Shown here: piece by piece, positions 33,214-41,807 of the stretch | How the letters are laid out: each line of letters starts with the position of its first letter | Numbering within the stretch: the stretch's first letter is position 1 | From: an uncultured Mobiluncus sp. | GTDB taxonomy: Bacteria > Actinomycetota > Actinomycetes > Actinomycetales > Actinomycetaceae | Direction of reading: 5' to 3' | Assembly (NCBI RefSeq): GCF_943914685.1 | Contig: NZ_CALUCZ010000003.1 | Coordinates: 85,748-149,747 of the forward strand | Length of the DNA: 64,000 nt | Position numbers and translations under genes: made by a program | Notes under the pieces: generated by a model | Databases searched by the model: none | The model's input: the letters and a program-made list of their open reading frames with translations, nothing else | What the model was told of the DNA's origin: nothing

Positions 33214-34785
33214 CTAGCGGCCTTTCCGCTTTTCGCGCACCCGTACCCCGATACGCACCGGGGTACCTACGAAACCAAAGGTGTCCCGCAGGCAGTGTTC
33301 GATGAAACGCCGGTACTGCGGATCTAAGAATCCGGTCGTGAACAGGACGAATCGGGGCGGACACACCCCCGCCTGGGTGGCGTAGAGGATACGCGGCTGT
33401 TTGCCGCCGCGCAGCGGGTGGGGGTGAGCTGCCACCAGCTCGCCCAAAAACGCGTTCAAACGCGAGGTCGGAATCCGAATCGTCCACCCCTCCAGAGCGG
33501 CTCGCAGCGCCCGGGCAATCCGGTTCGTATGCCAGCCGGTTTTCGCCGAGATGTTAATCTTGGGCGCCCAGGACACATGCGCCAAGTCCACCTCCTGTTC
33601 GTATTTCAGCTCACCCTGACGGTATTCGTCCACCAGGTCCCACTTGTTGTTCACCAGCACCAAGGCCCGGCCCGCCTCGACGACCTGGTTCACGACCCGC
33701 ACGTCTTGTTCCGTGAGAGGCTCTCCCCCGTCCAACAAGACCAACGCCACATCAGCGTTTTCGATGGCGGCTTGGGTGCGCAGCACCGAGTAGTAATCCG
33801 CTCCTACGCTGCGCTTGACTCGGCGACGCACCCCCGCGGTGTCTACAAAAACCCACTGCTGCCCGTCGAGTTCCAAAACCTCGTCCACCGGATCACGGGT
33901 AGTGCCGGGAACTTCTGAAACTACGGCTCGTCCCGCCCCCGACAGGGCGTTCAGCAGCGAGGACTTGCCCACGTTGGGCCGACCCACAAGGGCGACCCGC
34001 GGCGTAGAGTCTTCGGCACGAGTCACCGGTGTGGCCCCGGCCTCGGGCAATGCCTGCAAAATGGCGTCCAGCAAGTCTCCCGTCCCGCGCCCGTGCAGGG
34101 CAGAAATCGGGTAGGGCTGGCCCATGCCGAGGTTCCACAAGGCGGCAGCATCGGCCTCTTGCCGCTCCGAGTCGACTTTATTGGCCACCAGCAGCACCGG
34201 TTTACCAGAACGGCGCAGCAGCTTCATTAAACGCTCATCGGTGGCGGTCGCCCCCACGTTCGCGTCCACCACGAACAAAGCGGCGTCCGCCAGGTCAATC
34301 GCGATTTCGGCTTGTTCCGCGACCGCCCGATCCAGCCCGGAAACTCCCACGTCCCAACCGCCGGTATCAACGAGGTGAAAATTGCGCCCGTTCCAGTTCG
34401 CATCGTAAGTGACCCGGTCTCGCGTCACCCCCGGTTCGTCTAACACCACGGCTTCGCGACGCCCCAAAATGCGGTTCACCAGGGTGGATTTGCCGACATT
34501 GGGTCGACCCACCACGGCGAGGGTGGGCCAGTTTGGAGCGGCAGGCAGTCCGGCGGCGTCCAACGTCAGGTCCCCGGAGAGCAAATCCAGGTCCTCTGGC
34601 TCGAGGTCGTAATCTTCCAGCCCCTCGCGCAGCATTTCATCACGCGCTGCGTCGGCGGGGTCTACCGTGCCATCGTCGACAAAGTTTTCGTATTCCACGT
34701 CAGGGAGTTCATCGCTGGACGCAATCGGATTGGGCTGTTGAGACAGCGTCGCGTCCCCGGCGTCTCCGGTGGTTTCCTCAGTCAT
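33214..34785 (-). CDS. der: Ribosome biogenesis GTPase Der (EngA)
   Basis: A 523-residue double GTPase needed for 50S subunit assembly. Two G domains each show G1 (VGRPNVGKSTLVNR and VGRPNVGKSSLLNA), DTGG or DTAG, and NKVD/NKWD. The C-terminal KH-like domain follows. An N-terminal extension of about 75 acidic residues precedes the first G domain, which is common in actinobacterial Der. The start at 34785 is chosen for GGGGGAA just upstream. The gene follows cmk, whose stop lies inside the longer alternative der frame. The order cmk-der is conserved. Confidence 0.95.
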   Translation of the reverse strand: MTEETTGDAGDATLSQQPNPIASSDELPDVEYENFVDDGTVDPADAARDEMLREGLEDYDLEPEDLDLLSGDLTLDAAGLPAAPNWPTLAVVGRPNVGKSTLVNRILGRREAVVLDEPGVTRDRVTYDANWNGRNFHLVDTGGWDVGVSGLDRAVAEQAEIAIDLADAALFVVDANVGATATDERLMKLLRRSGKPVLLVANKVDSERQEADAAALWNLGMGQPYPISALHGRGTGDLLDAILQALPEAGATPVTRAEDSTPRVALVGRPNVGKSSLLNALSGAGRAVVSEVPGTTRDPVDEVLELDGQQWVFVDTAGVRRRVKRSVGADYYSVLRTQAAIENADVALVLLDGGEPLTEQDVRVVNQVVEAGRALVLVNNKWDLVDEYRQGELKYEQEVDLAHVSWAPKINISAKTGWHTNRIARALRAALEGWTIRIPTSRLNAFLGELVAAHPHPLRGGKQPRILYATQAGVCPPRFVLFTTGFLDPQYRRFIEHCLRDTFGFVGTPVRIGVRVREKRKGR

Positions 34786-34829
34786 TATTCCCCCGTGCGT
34801 TATTGCCTGGCCAAAGTCCGGGCCAAACC

Positions 34830-35555
34830 TCAATTCGTCGCCTGATCGATCAGACGCATAACCGTATCTAAAGTTTGCGACACGCTCAAATCGGTGGAGT
34901 CCACCAAAGTCACCCCATCGGCAGCCTCGTGGAATGAAGTGACTTTGGCATCGCGGGCATCGCGGTCCAAAACCAAGGCACGTTCCCGGTCCAGAGTTTC
35001 ACTGCGAGCATCGCCTTGATCTTCCAAAGCCCGCCGACTAACCCGCGTCGCTGCGCTGGCAGTCAGCAGAATCCGCACTTGTGCATCGGGGGCCACCACG
35101 GTGGTGATGTCCCGACCTTCCACCACGATACCGCGGGTGGATTCGCGAGCCTGGGCGATAATGTCACGCTGCAGCGCAATCAGCACGGTACGCACTTCCG
35201 GCACGCTCGAGACAGCGGAAACGATGGTGTTGATGTGGTCCGTGCGAATCACGTGCATGACGTCAATACCGTCCACAAAAATCCGCGGGGCGTGCGGCAC
35301 CGCATTGACCGTAAGTTTCATGTCCTGCACCGCTGCCGCGATGGCTATGGGATCGTTGAGGTCCACCCCGCGGTGCTCCACTCCCCAGGCCGCGGCGCGG
35401 TACATCGCTCCCGTATCGAGGTAGCCCAAATCGAGGGCCGCCGCCACGTTGCGCGAAATGGTGGATTTGCCCGAACCACTGGGGCCGTCGATGGCGACCA
35501 CCACCCCGCGCCCCAAAATCTTTTCGCGCAATGCCTCATAGTTCGCGTATTCCAT
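34830..35555 (-). CDS. cmk: Cytidylate kinase
   Basis: A 241-residue (d)CMP kinase. P-loop DGPSGSGKST, substrate-binding YLDTGAMYRAAAW, and RDITTVVAPDAQVRILLTAS. It makes CDP/dCDP for nucleotide pools. It is part of the xerD-to-der minus-strand block and lies about 150 bp after tyrA. The ATG at 35555 is the first start of the frame and places the P-loop about 20 residues in, which is normal. Confidence 0.95.
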   Translation of the reverse strand: MEYANYEALREKILGRGVVVAIDGPSGSGKSTISRNVAAALDLGYLDTGAMYRAAAWGVEHRGVDLNDPIAIAAAVQDMKLTVNAVPHAPRIFVDGIDVMHVIRTDHINTIVSAVSSVPEVRTVLIALQRDIIAQARESTRGIVVEGRDITTVVAPDAQVRILLTASAATRVSRRALEDQGDARSETLDRERALVLDRDARDAKVTSFHEAADGVTLVDSTDLSVSQTLDTVMRLIDQATN

Positions 35556-35703
35556 GACTCCCCTACACTTTCCAGGTATTCTGCAAGGCTCCAGTATTCC
35601 ACATTGAAACCGGTAACGCCCTAAGCAAACCTATCTTACCGGCAAAAGGGCTTGTAATGACCCGTTATGCCGAGAAAAATCCGGCGCCAAGCGTTCTGCC
35701 GGT

Positions 35704-36933
35704 TCAGACCTCCGCTAGGGACCAGCCCCGTTGCGACAGGTGCGCCATCAGCGGCTCTACCGAAGCCGGCGTGACGTACAGGTAGGCCAGCCCGCGCGCT
35801 TGCCCCAAAGAGTGTTCCAGGCGGAAATCCTCCACGTTGATGCCGGCTGACCCTACCTCGTTGAACAAACGCCCCAAGAAACCCGGTTCGTCCGGGACCA
35901 GCACTGCCACCACCCCATACTTCGAGGCCGCATCACCGTGCTTGCCGGGAATCCGGCCCACGCCCTCGTTACCGCGCACCAACACCGTATTGATGGCGCC
36001 TACGGCGGGAGAATTCCAGGCGGTGCGCGCGCTATTCTGAGAGGGGTCACAAGGCCGGGTGGGCGGGATTGTTTCGGTCGGATTACCGTCCGGGTTGCCG
36101 GCTTCGCGAGGACCTTCCGGGCTCAGTCCGGCGATGAGAACCTGCAGGTTACCTTGCAGCTCCACCAGGATTTCGCGCACCGCGGTTTCGTTGCCCGCCA
36201 AGATGGCGTTCCACAGCCGCGGATCCGAGGCCGCGATGCGGGTTACGTCGCGCAAGCCTCCTCCTGCCAGTTCCAAAGCGGCCGGAGGCGCCGTCACCAG
36301 CAGCCCGGCCATCAGGGATGACACCAACTGAGGCACGTGCGAAACCAATGCTACCGCCCGGTCGTGCTCGTCAGCGTCCAAAGTCAACAGGAACGCGCCT
36401 AGGTCTGTCCCCAAAGTTCGCGCCGCCAACACCACATCAGGGCGGGTCGCCTGGTGCGCCACCACCACCCAGGGCCGGCCCGCGAATAAGTCCGCGGTGG
36501 CGGCCCCCACTCCGTTCACTTCCTTGCCAGCCATGGGGTGTACCGAGCAATAGCGCGGTGCCGCGGCACTATCCCCCGCCACGACCTCGTGCACCACCGC
36601 ATCCTTCACGGAACTGACATCAAACACAAACGCCGCGGGAAACTCCCGCAAAGCCGCCAAAACGACACCGGCGGTCACATCGGGAGGGGTAGCGACCAAC
36701 ACTAGGGCAGGCACGGGCAGACCCTCGCGCCAGACCCGGCCGGCTCCCAGGCTCTCACCCAAAGCCATCGCCGTTGGGGACGCATCTCGCAGGTAAACGT
36801 CCACTCCCGCACGACGCAGCGCCAAACCAACAGACCCCCCGATTAAACCTACGCCGATAATTAACACCGGCCCGCGCGTACCGACCACGGCTGCACCGGG
36901 CTGCGGGGTGGAATGCGGCAAGGTTTCGCTCAT
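35704..36933 (-). CDS. tyrA: Prephenate dehydrogenase with ACT domain
   Basis: A 409-residue enzyme of tyrosine biosynthesis. The NAD-binding loop is VLIIGVGLIGGSVG (residues 24-37), active-site His lies in SVHPMAGKEVNG, and the all-alpha dimerisation domain follows. The C-terminal ACT-like domain (VVAVLVPDEPGFLGRLFNE) suggests feedback control by tyrosine or phenylalanine. A Pro/Asn-rich linker of about 30 residues lies between. It overlaps the rluB stop by an ATGA. Confidence 0.92.
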   Translation of the reverse strand: MSETLPHSTPQPGAAVVGTRGPVLIIGVGLIGGSVGLALRRAGVDVYLRDASPTAMALGESLGAGRVWREGLPVPALVLVATPPDVTAGVVLAALREFPAAFVFDVSSVKDAVVHEVVAGDSAAAPRYCSVHPMAGKEVNGVGAATADLFAGRPWVVVAHQATRPDVVLAARTLGTDLGAFLLTLDADEHDRAVALVSHVPQLVSSLMAGLLVTAPPAALELAGGGLRDVTRIAASDPRLWNAILAGNETAVREILVELQGNLQVLIAGLSPEGPREAGNPDGNPTETIPPTRPCDPSQNSARTAWNSPAVGAINTVLVRGNEGVGRIPGKHGDAASKYGVVAVLVPDEPGFLGRLFNEVGSAGINVEDFRLEHSLGQARGLAYLYVTPASVEPLMAHLSQRGWSLAEV

Positions 36934-37745
36934 AGTCCCACCATTTCTTGCAGGGTGGCCAACTCGTTGCCGTGCAGCAGCCGGAACTGGCCTTCTTTCA
37001 GACCGTCCAAAGTCAGATTGGCGATGCCGGTGCGAGTCAGGGCGGATACCGGGTGGCCCACCTCAGAGAGCAGGCGGCGCACCACGCGGTTCTTGCCCGA
37101 ATGGAGGGTCAGCTGCACGATTGAGGAGCCCTTGCGCACTTCGATGAGCTTGAATTTATCGACTTTCACCGTGCCGTCCTCCAGCTCGACCCCGCGGCGC
37201 AGAACCTTACCCAAACCCATCTTGACCTGGCCTTGCACCACCGCAACATAGGTTTTCGGGACTTCGTAGGACGGATGCATGATCCGATTCGCCAACTCAC
37301 CATTGTTGGTCAACAGCAGCAATCCCGCCGTAGCTGCATCCAATCGACCCACGTTATAAACCCGCTCGGGCAGTTTCGTCACCCAATCCCCGATACAGGG
37401 ACGATCGTCCTCGGGCTGCATCGAAGAAACCGTTCCAACAGGCTTGTGAAAAGCCCAGACCTGCAGGACCGTATCGGTGTGAATCCGCTGCCCGTCTACC
37501 GTAATCCGGTCCGTGGGCAGGACTTTTACCCCCATTTCGCGCACGGTTTCGCCGTTTATCTGGACGCGGCCCTGCGCAATCAAGTCCTCGCTGGCCCGCC
37601 GCGAGGCGACCCCGGCGCGGGATAATACCTTTTGGAGACGCTCGGGTTCACTGGGGGCTGCGGGGCGGGTCTGGGCTGCAGTTTCCGACTCGGACAAGGG
37701 CGGATTGTCGCTGTTCACGGTGTTTTCGGTTTCTGTCTCAGTCAT
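36930..37745 (-). CDS. rluB: 23S rRNA pseudouridine synthase RluB-type
   Basis: A 271-residue RsuA/RluB-family enzyme. The N-terminal S4 domain is ERLQKVLSRAGVASRRASED, and the catalytic Asp lies in YNVGRLDAATAGLLLLTN. The MTET start at 37745 overlaps the scpB stop; an ATG seven codons earlier is also possible. A charged 35-residue leader precedes the S4 domain. It belongs to the scpA-scpB-rluB cluster conserved in Gram-positives. Confidence 0.93.
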   Translation of the reverse strand: MTETETENTVNSDNPPLSESETAAQTRPAAPSEPERLQKVLSRAGVASRRASEDLIAQGRVQINGETVREMGVKVLPTDRITVDGQRIHTDTVLQVWAFHKPVGTVSSMQPEDDRPCIGDWVTKLPERVYNVGRLDAATAGLLLLTNNGELANRIMHPSYEVPKTYVAVVQGQVKMGLGKVLRRGVELEDGTVKVDKFKLIEVRKGSSIVQLTLHSGKNRVVRRLLSEVGHPVSALTRTGIANLTLDGLKEGQFRLLHGNELATLQEMVGL

Positions 37746-38400
37746 CGTTACTGCTTTCTGTTTCATTCATATCGCTGTCTTCCGCGCTGCGTTGGGTTTG
37801 GGCATCCCACAGCATATCGGCCGTTTCCGCCGCCAAAACCTGGGATAGGTCAGGATTAGCCGGCATATAAGGTGCGAGGGGCGGCAGCTGTTCCAGGCTG
37901 ACCAACCCGGTCTGTTCCAGAAAAGCCGCGGTGGTACGGTACAGCAAAGCTCCGAGGTTCGTCTGGCCGCATTCCTCGATAAGCCCGCGCGCCGCCAAGT
38001 TACGCATCACCGAATCCACGTTGACCCCGCGAATGGCGGCGACTTGGGCGCGGGTACAGGGCTGTTTGTAAGCCACCACCGCCAACGTTTCCAACGCCGC
38101 TTGTGAAAGCCGACCGGTGGAGCCCAAGGTGACGAAACGCTGCACCAAGGTCTGAAAACGTGGTGCCACGTAGATGCGCCACCCGCCACCGACTTCCCGC
38201 AGCTCAAATCCGCGCGGGCGGCTGAACAACGCTCCGTCCCCACCCTCGCCGCGATACTCGGCCGCTAACCCCTGCAGGGCCGCGAGCACCTCTGTTTCCG
38301 GGGTTTGTAGCGCTGCGGACAACACGTCCACACCCACCGGGGCTTCGGTAATCATCAAAATAGCTTCCAGGGAAGCCCACAAGTCTTGGTTGTCGCTCAT
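37738..38400 (-). CDS. scpB: Segregation and condensation protein B
   Basis: A 220-residue winged-helix protein that forms the kleisin-binding part of the SMC-ScpAB condensin. It opens with LWASLEAILMITEAPVGVDVL and contains the conserved LGSTGRLSQAALETLAVVAYKQP segment and RGVNVDSVMRNLAARGLIE. The start at 38400 overlaps the scpA stop in an ATGA. Confidence 0.94.
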   Translation of the reverse strand: MSDNQDLWASLEAILMITEAPVGVDVLSAALQTPETEVLAALQGLAAEYRGEGGDGALFSRPRGFELREVGGGWRIYVAPRFQTLVQRFVTLGSTGRLSQAALETLAVVAYKQPCTRAQVAAIRGVNVDSVMRNLAARGLIEECGQTNLGALLYRTTAAFLEQTGLVSLEQLPPLAPYMPANPDLSQVLAAETADMLWDAQTQRSAEDSDMNETESSNDD

Positions 38401-39236
38401 TCCCATTCGTCCTCGTTGCGGGGTGCGGGCTCGCTGTCGCTGGAGCCGACCCAGATGATAACTAACTTACCCAAAGGTTTTTCCTGGGTAAAACTCAATA
38501 CCCCGGAGCGATACATATCCAGCAGCGCCAAGAACCGCGAAATGACCACCGGCAGGGTTTTGGCGTCTGCCACGAGTTCTTTAAACGTGAGGGTGCGGGC
38601 TCGTTCCAGGCGCTCGGTCAGGACTGCGGTCTGCTCATGAACCGAGACGAGCGGATCGTGCAGGTGAGCGACCAGGACTTGCGGAGGAACCGCATAGAGA
38701 GTTGCGGCGGCGCGGCGGGCCAACTCTTCGGGATCTATCTGGGTTTTCAGTTCCGCCAACACGTGTTTCAAAGCCGGCTCGTCGCCCGGCACACGTCCGG
38801 TCACCAGTTGAAAGGCCTCCAGCTGCTCCTCGACAAAGTTCGAGGCTTCTTTATAGGTTTGATATTGAATGAGCCGGGAAATCAGCAGGTCCTGGGCTTC
38901 CAGAAGTTCCAGGTCTTCCTCGCTGTCAGCCATGCCCGGCAAGAGCCGCGCCGCTTTTATGTCCAGCAGGGTCGCCGCGATGACCAGGAATTCGGTCGCT
39001 TCGGCTAGGTTGGGCCATTTGTCCAGGTAGGCGAGGAAATCTGCAGTCACTTCGGCGAGGGCAAAAGCGGTGATGTCCAACTTGCGTTTCGCGACCAAGT
39101 CCGCCAGCAGGTGAAACGGTCCGGTGTACTCGGGTGAATGGACTTCAAAAGCGGGGGTGTCCGCTGCGTCCAAGTCCGCCGGTTCTTGGTTGTCCGGGGA
39201 CGTGTCGGGCAGGTTCGGGTCAGGGTTAGGCGACAT
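38397..39236 (-). CDS. scpA: Segregation and condensation protein A (kleisin)
   Basis: A 279-residue kleisin of the SMC complex. FEVHSPEYTGPFHLLADLV near residue 30 is the usual ScpA opening, followed by DITAFALAEVTADFLAYLD and LLDIKAARLLPG. The C-terminal winged helix contacts SMC. It overlaps parA by 11 bases, so parA, scpA and scpB are probably made from one transcript. Confidence 0.94.
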   Translation of the reverse strand: MSPNPDPNLPDTSPDNQEPADLDAADTPAFEVHSPEYTGPFHLLADLVAKRKLDITAFALAEVTADFLAYLDKWPNLAEATEFLVIAATLLDIKAARLLPGMADSEEDLELLEAQDLLISRLIQYQTYKEASNFVEEQLEAFQLVTGRVPGDEPALKHVLAELKTQIDPEELARRAAATLYAVPPQVLVAHLHDPLVSVHEQTAVLTERLERARTLTFKELVADAKTLPVVISRFLALLDMYRSGVLSFTQEKPLGKLVIIWVGSSDSEPAPRNEDEWE

Positions 39237-40089
39237 AGCCCTTGGCTATCACTTCGCGCGCCAAGCGGCGGTAGGCTTGGGCACCATCGTGGGTGGGAGC
39301 GAATTCGGTGATGGGCCGGGTCGCCACGGTGGAGTCGGGGAACTTCACGGTGCGTTTGATGACGGTAGAGAACATTTTGTCTTGGAACGCTTCAAGCAGG
39401 CGTTCCTGAACTTCCTTGGAGTGCAGGGTCCGCGAGTCCACCAACGTCGCCAAAATGCCGTCCAACTGAAGTTTCGGGTTCAACCGGTCACGCACGGTTT
39501 CAATAGTTTCCATCAGCAGCGCTACGCCGCGCAGGGCAAAGAATTCGGTAGACACCGGAATAATCACCCCGTGAGCCGCCGTCAAAGCATTGACCGTGAG
39601 CAAACCTAGTGACGGCTGACAGTCAATGATAATCGCGTCATATTCCGGCTCTACTTCTCGCAGGATTCGAGCCAGGATAGATTCCCGCGCCACTTCGTTT
39701 ACCAGCTGCAACTCCGCGGCAGAAAGGTCAATGTTGGCCGGAATGATGTCCAGGTTTTCCGTGTTGGTGTGGTGAATGACATCGGCCGTCGTCAAGTCGC
39801 GGTGCGGGCCGACCATCAGGGAATAGATAGTCGTGTCCATCTCGTGACCGTTAATGCCCAAACCAACCGAGGCGGCCCCCTGCGGATCGAAATCGACCAG
39901 CAGGACTTTGCGGCCATACTCAGCCAAAGCGGCGGAAAGGTTGATTGACGTGGTAGTTTTGCCAACCCCGCCCTTTTGGTTACACATGGCGATAATCCGC
40001 GCCGGACCGTGGCCTTTCAGAGGTTTCGGAACGGGGTACTCTTTATCCGCATCAGGAACAGGCATCATCGCGGGTTGGTTAGCATTCAC
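39226..40089 (-). CDS. parA: ParA-family chromosome partitioning ATPase
   Basis: A 287-residue Soj/ParA ATPase. The deviant Walker A is CNQKGGVGKTTTSIN (residues 32-46), the switch region LLVDFDPQGAASVGLG, and the Walker B-like DAIIIDCQPSLGLLTVNA. No parB follows; this is the second ParA type that travels with scpAB in actinobacteria, so it is probably not the origin-proximal parA. Upstream are periodic direct repeats and a long hairpin that may be regulatory. Confidence 0.93.
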   Translation of the reverse strand: MNANQPAMMPVPDADKEYPVPKPLKGHGPARIIAMCNQKGGVGKTTTSINLSAALAEYGRKVLLVDFDPQGAASVGLGINGHEMDTTIYSLMVGPHRDLTTADVIHHTNTENLDIIPANIDLSAAELQLVNEVARESILARILREVEPEYDAIIIDCQPSLGLLTVNALTAAHGVIIPVSTEFFALRGVALLMETIETVRDRLNPKLQLDGILATLVDSRTLHSKEVQERLLEAFQDKMFSTVIKRTVKFPDSTVATRPITEFAPTHDGAQAYRRLAREVIAKGYVA

Positions 40090-40306
40090 CTTTACAGTTT
40101 ACCCAAAGTTGTTCCGTTGATATACCACCTCACCACCGGTTCCCGGCAAGCGGGGTTCCCACCAGCGCCACCTCAACAACACCTAGGTTGCAAACAGGTT
40201 TTCTATATAGAGTTCGTTCGGCATGGCTTTCCGCGCTAAGACCGCCCGCGCAACCAGCAGACCGACATCTGTAAAACACTCTGACCAGCTATTACAGGTA
40301 AACTCA

Positions 40307-40383
40307 ACACGAAATCAAGAGTATAACTACCGCAATAATTACACGAAATCAAGAGTATAGACGCCCCCGATTTGACACGAAAT
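40307..40383. repeat. Three direct repeats with 34-bp period upstream of parA
   Basis: ACACGAAATCAAGAGTATA at 40307-40325 and again at 40341-40359, and the first nine bases (ACACGAAAT) at 40375-40383. The starts are exactly 34 bp apart. They lie in the 637-bp gap (40090-40726) between xerD and parA, which has no supported gene. Confidence 0.75.
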
Positions 40384-40483
40384 GACAGGTTGGATACCAC
40401 GCCCCAAAAAGTTCTCCGCACCAGACAGGCCACCCAAACGCTCAAACAGCAATTCCACCGCCTCCGGTGTGGATAACTAGGGG

Positions 40484-40527
40484 GATTTGGGCTGTAGCTG
40501 CCAATAATGGCAGCTACAGCCCAAATC
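40484..40527. other. Perfect 19-bp inverted repeat between xerD and parA
   Basis: GATTTGGGCTGTAGCTGCC, six-base loop AATAAT, and its exact complement. Neither strand has a T run next to it, so it is not a standard terminator. Confidence 0.8.
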
Positions 40528-40687
40528 TCACCCTTTATCCGCAAAAGTGACCCGGACCGGGACATCGGGCGCGAACGGAGCAAGGCGGCGACGAAGCGCC
40601 CCACTAAAACCGCTACCCCCGCACACAGAGCCAGAGTCAGGCTTACCTAGACTACGATGCTCTTTTCTGCTTGGAGCTACGGCGGCG

Positions 40688-40708
40688 CGACGTCCCCCGG
40701 ACGTCGCA
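40688..40708 (-). terminator. Hairpin downstream of xerD
   Basis: GCGACGTCC, three bases, GGACGTCGC, 19 bp past the xerD stop. GC-rich, without a T tract on the minus strand. Probable terminator. Confidence 0.45.
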
Positions 40709-40726
40709 TTTACGCCGCCTCCGCCA

Positions 40727-41710
40727 TTACCGCGATGGCTCACTCGCTTCGCGATGCCATCGCGCACGAGGGTGTGCTGAAGCGTAGACTTCGCGGAGCA
40801 TATCGTTCGAGACTTTCGTGTAAATCTGGGTGGTAGTAACCGAGGCGTGGCCAAGCAATTCCTGTACCGCGCGGACGTCCGCACCGCCTTGCAACAAGTG
40901 CGTGGCAAAACAATGTCGCAGAGTATGAGGACCAACCGGAACGGTAATCTGGGCACGTTGCGCCGCGGCCTGGATAATCGCCCAGGCACTTTGCCGACTG
41001 AGAGGCCGACCCAACGTATTCAAAAAGACCCGCCCTTGTGAACGACCTTTTTCTGCCAAGCGCGGACGCACCCGCACCAGATACGCTTCCAGGGCATCTT
41101 TGGCGAGGTGACCCAACATGGACAAGCGTTCCTTGCGGCCCTTGCCAAACAGACGCACCAGCGGAATCTCCTCATCGAGATCAATATCGTCAACCGCCAG
41201 ATTAACCGCCTCGGAAATCCGGGCTCCCGTCGCGTAGAGGAACTCCAGCAACGCCCGATCCCGCAACGCATTGTCGTCGCCGGGCGCACTAGCGGCCTCC
41301 AACAGGGCCTGGACTTCTTCCACGCTCAACACCGTGGGCAGGTGTGCGCTGACCTTAGCAGGCGCGATGCCTTTCGTCGGGTTCGAGCGGGACGCCCCGG
41401 TTTCATAAGCATAACGATGCCAAGAGCGCACGCTGGCGATGGCGCGGCGTGCCGAGGAGGGCGCCACCGCGGCATAGTCGCCAAAACCTGCCTCCAGCGC
41501 ACGCGCAAACGCCTCCAAAACCGGCAAGGTCACTTCATCGAGACTGTTGACACCGTTAGCGACGAGGAATGCCACGTAACGCCGCAGGTCCCGAGTATAG
41601 GCCGCTACGGTATGCGGGGACGCGCCGCGCTCCACCGCCAGATAGTCCAAGTAGGGTTGGGGGTCCAGCCGTTCCGGATACGCAAAATCGGGGGCAGGTC
41701 GCGAGCCCAT
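40727..41710 (-). CDS. xerD: Tyrosine recombinase XerD
   Basis: A 327-residue tyrosine recombinase that resolves chromosome dimers with XerC. N-terminal SAM-like domain (YLDYLAVERGASPHTVAAYTRDL). Catalytic residues: Arg in LYATGARISEA, Lys region LFGKGRKERL, HTLRHCFATHLLQGG (His-xx-Arg), LGHASVTTTQIY (His and the nucleophile Tyr). The order xerD before parA-scpA-scpB supports XerD over XerC or phage integrases. No dif site was recognised nearby. Confidence 0.93.
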   Translation of the reverse strand: MGSRPAPDFAYPERLDPQPYLDYLAVERGASPHTVAAYTRDLRRYVAFLVANGVNSLDEVTLPVLEAFARALEAGFGDYAAVAPSSARRAIASVRSWHRYAYETGASRSNPTKGIAPAKVSAHLPTVLSVEEVQALLEAASAPGDDNALRDRALLEFLYATGARISEAVNLAVDDIDLDEEIPLVRLFGKGRKERLSMLGHLAKDALEAYLVRVRPRLAEKGRSQGRVFLNTLGRPLSRQSAWAIIQAAAQRAQITVPVGPHTLRHCFATHLLQGGADVRAVQELLGHASVTTTQIYTKVSNDMLREVYASAHPRARWHREASEPSR

Positions 41711-41807
41711 ATCCTCCCCCTTTCACCCGGTTTTTTTATAGTATCGAGTGACGGGGACAAAATCCGCGAGTATCTATCCGACTTTCCAATAATTTAGGTG
41801 ATGAGTT

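Noticed and set aside
40307..40383. Possible CRISPR array
   Set aside because: Only two full repeats of 19 bp with 15-bp spacers and no cas genes; fits a regulatory repeat better.
40236..40604. A minus-strand frame in the xerD-parA gap
   Set aside because: It runs through the direct repeats and the hairpin, has no ribosome-binding site and no protein-like pattern.
41711..41807. Second TPP riboswitch before transketolase
   Set aside because: No CTGAGA or ACC-TAATGCC signatures in this leader.
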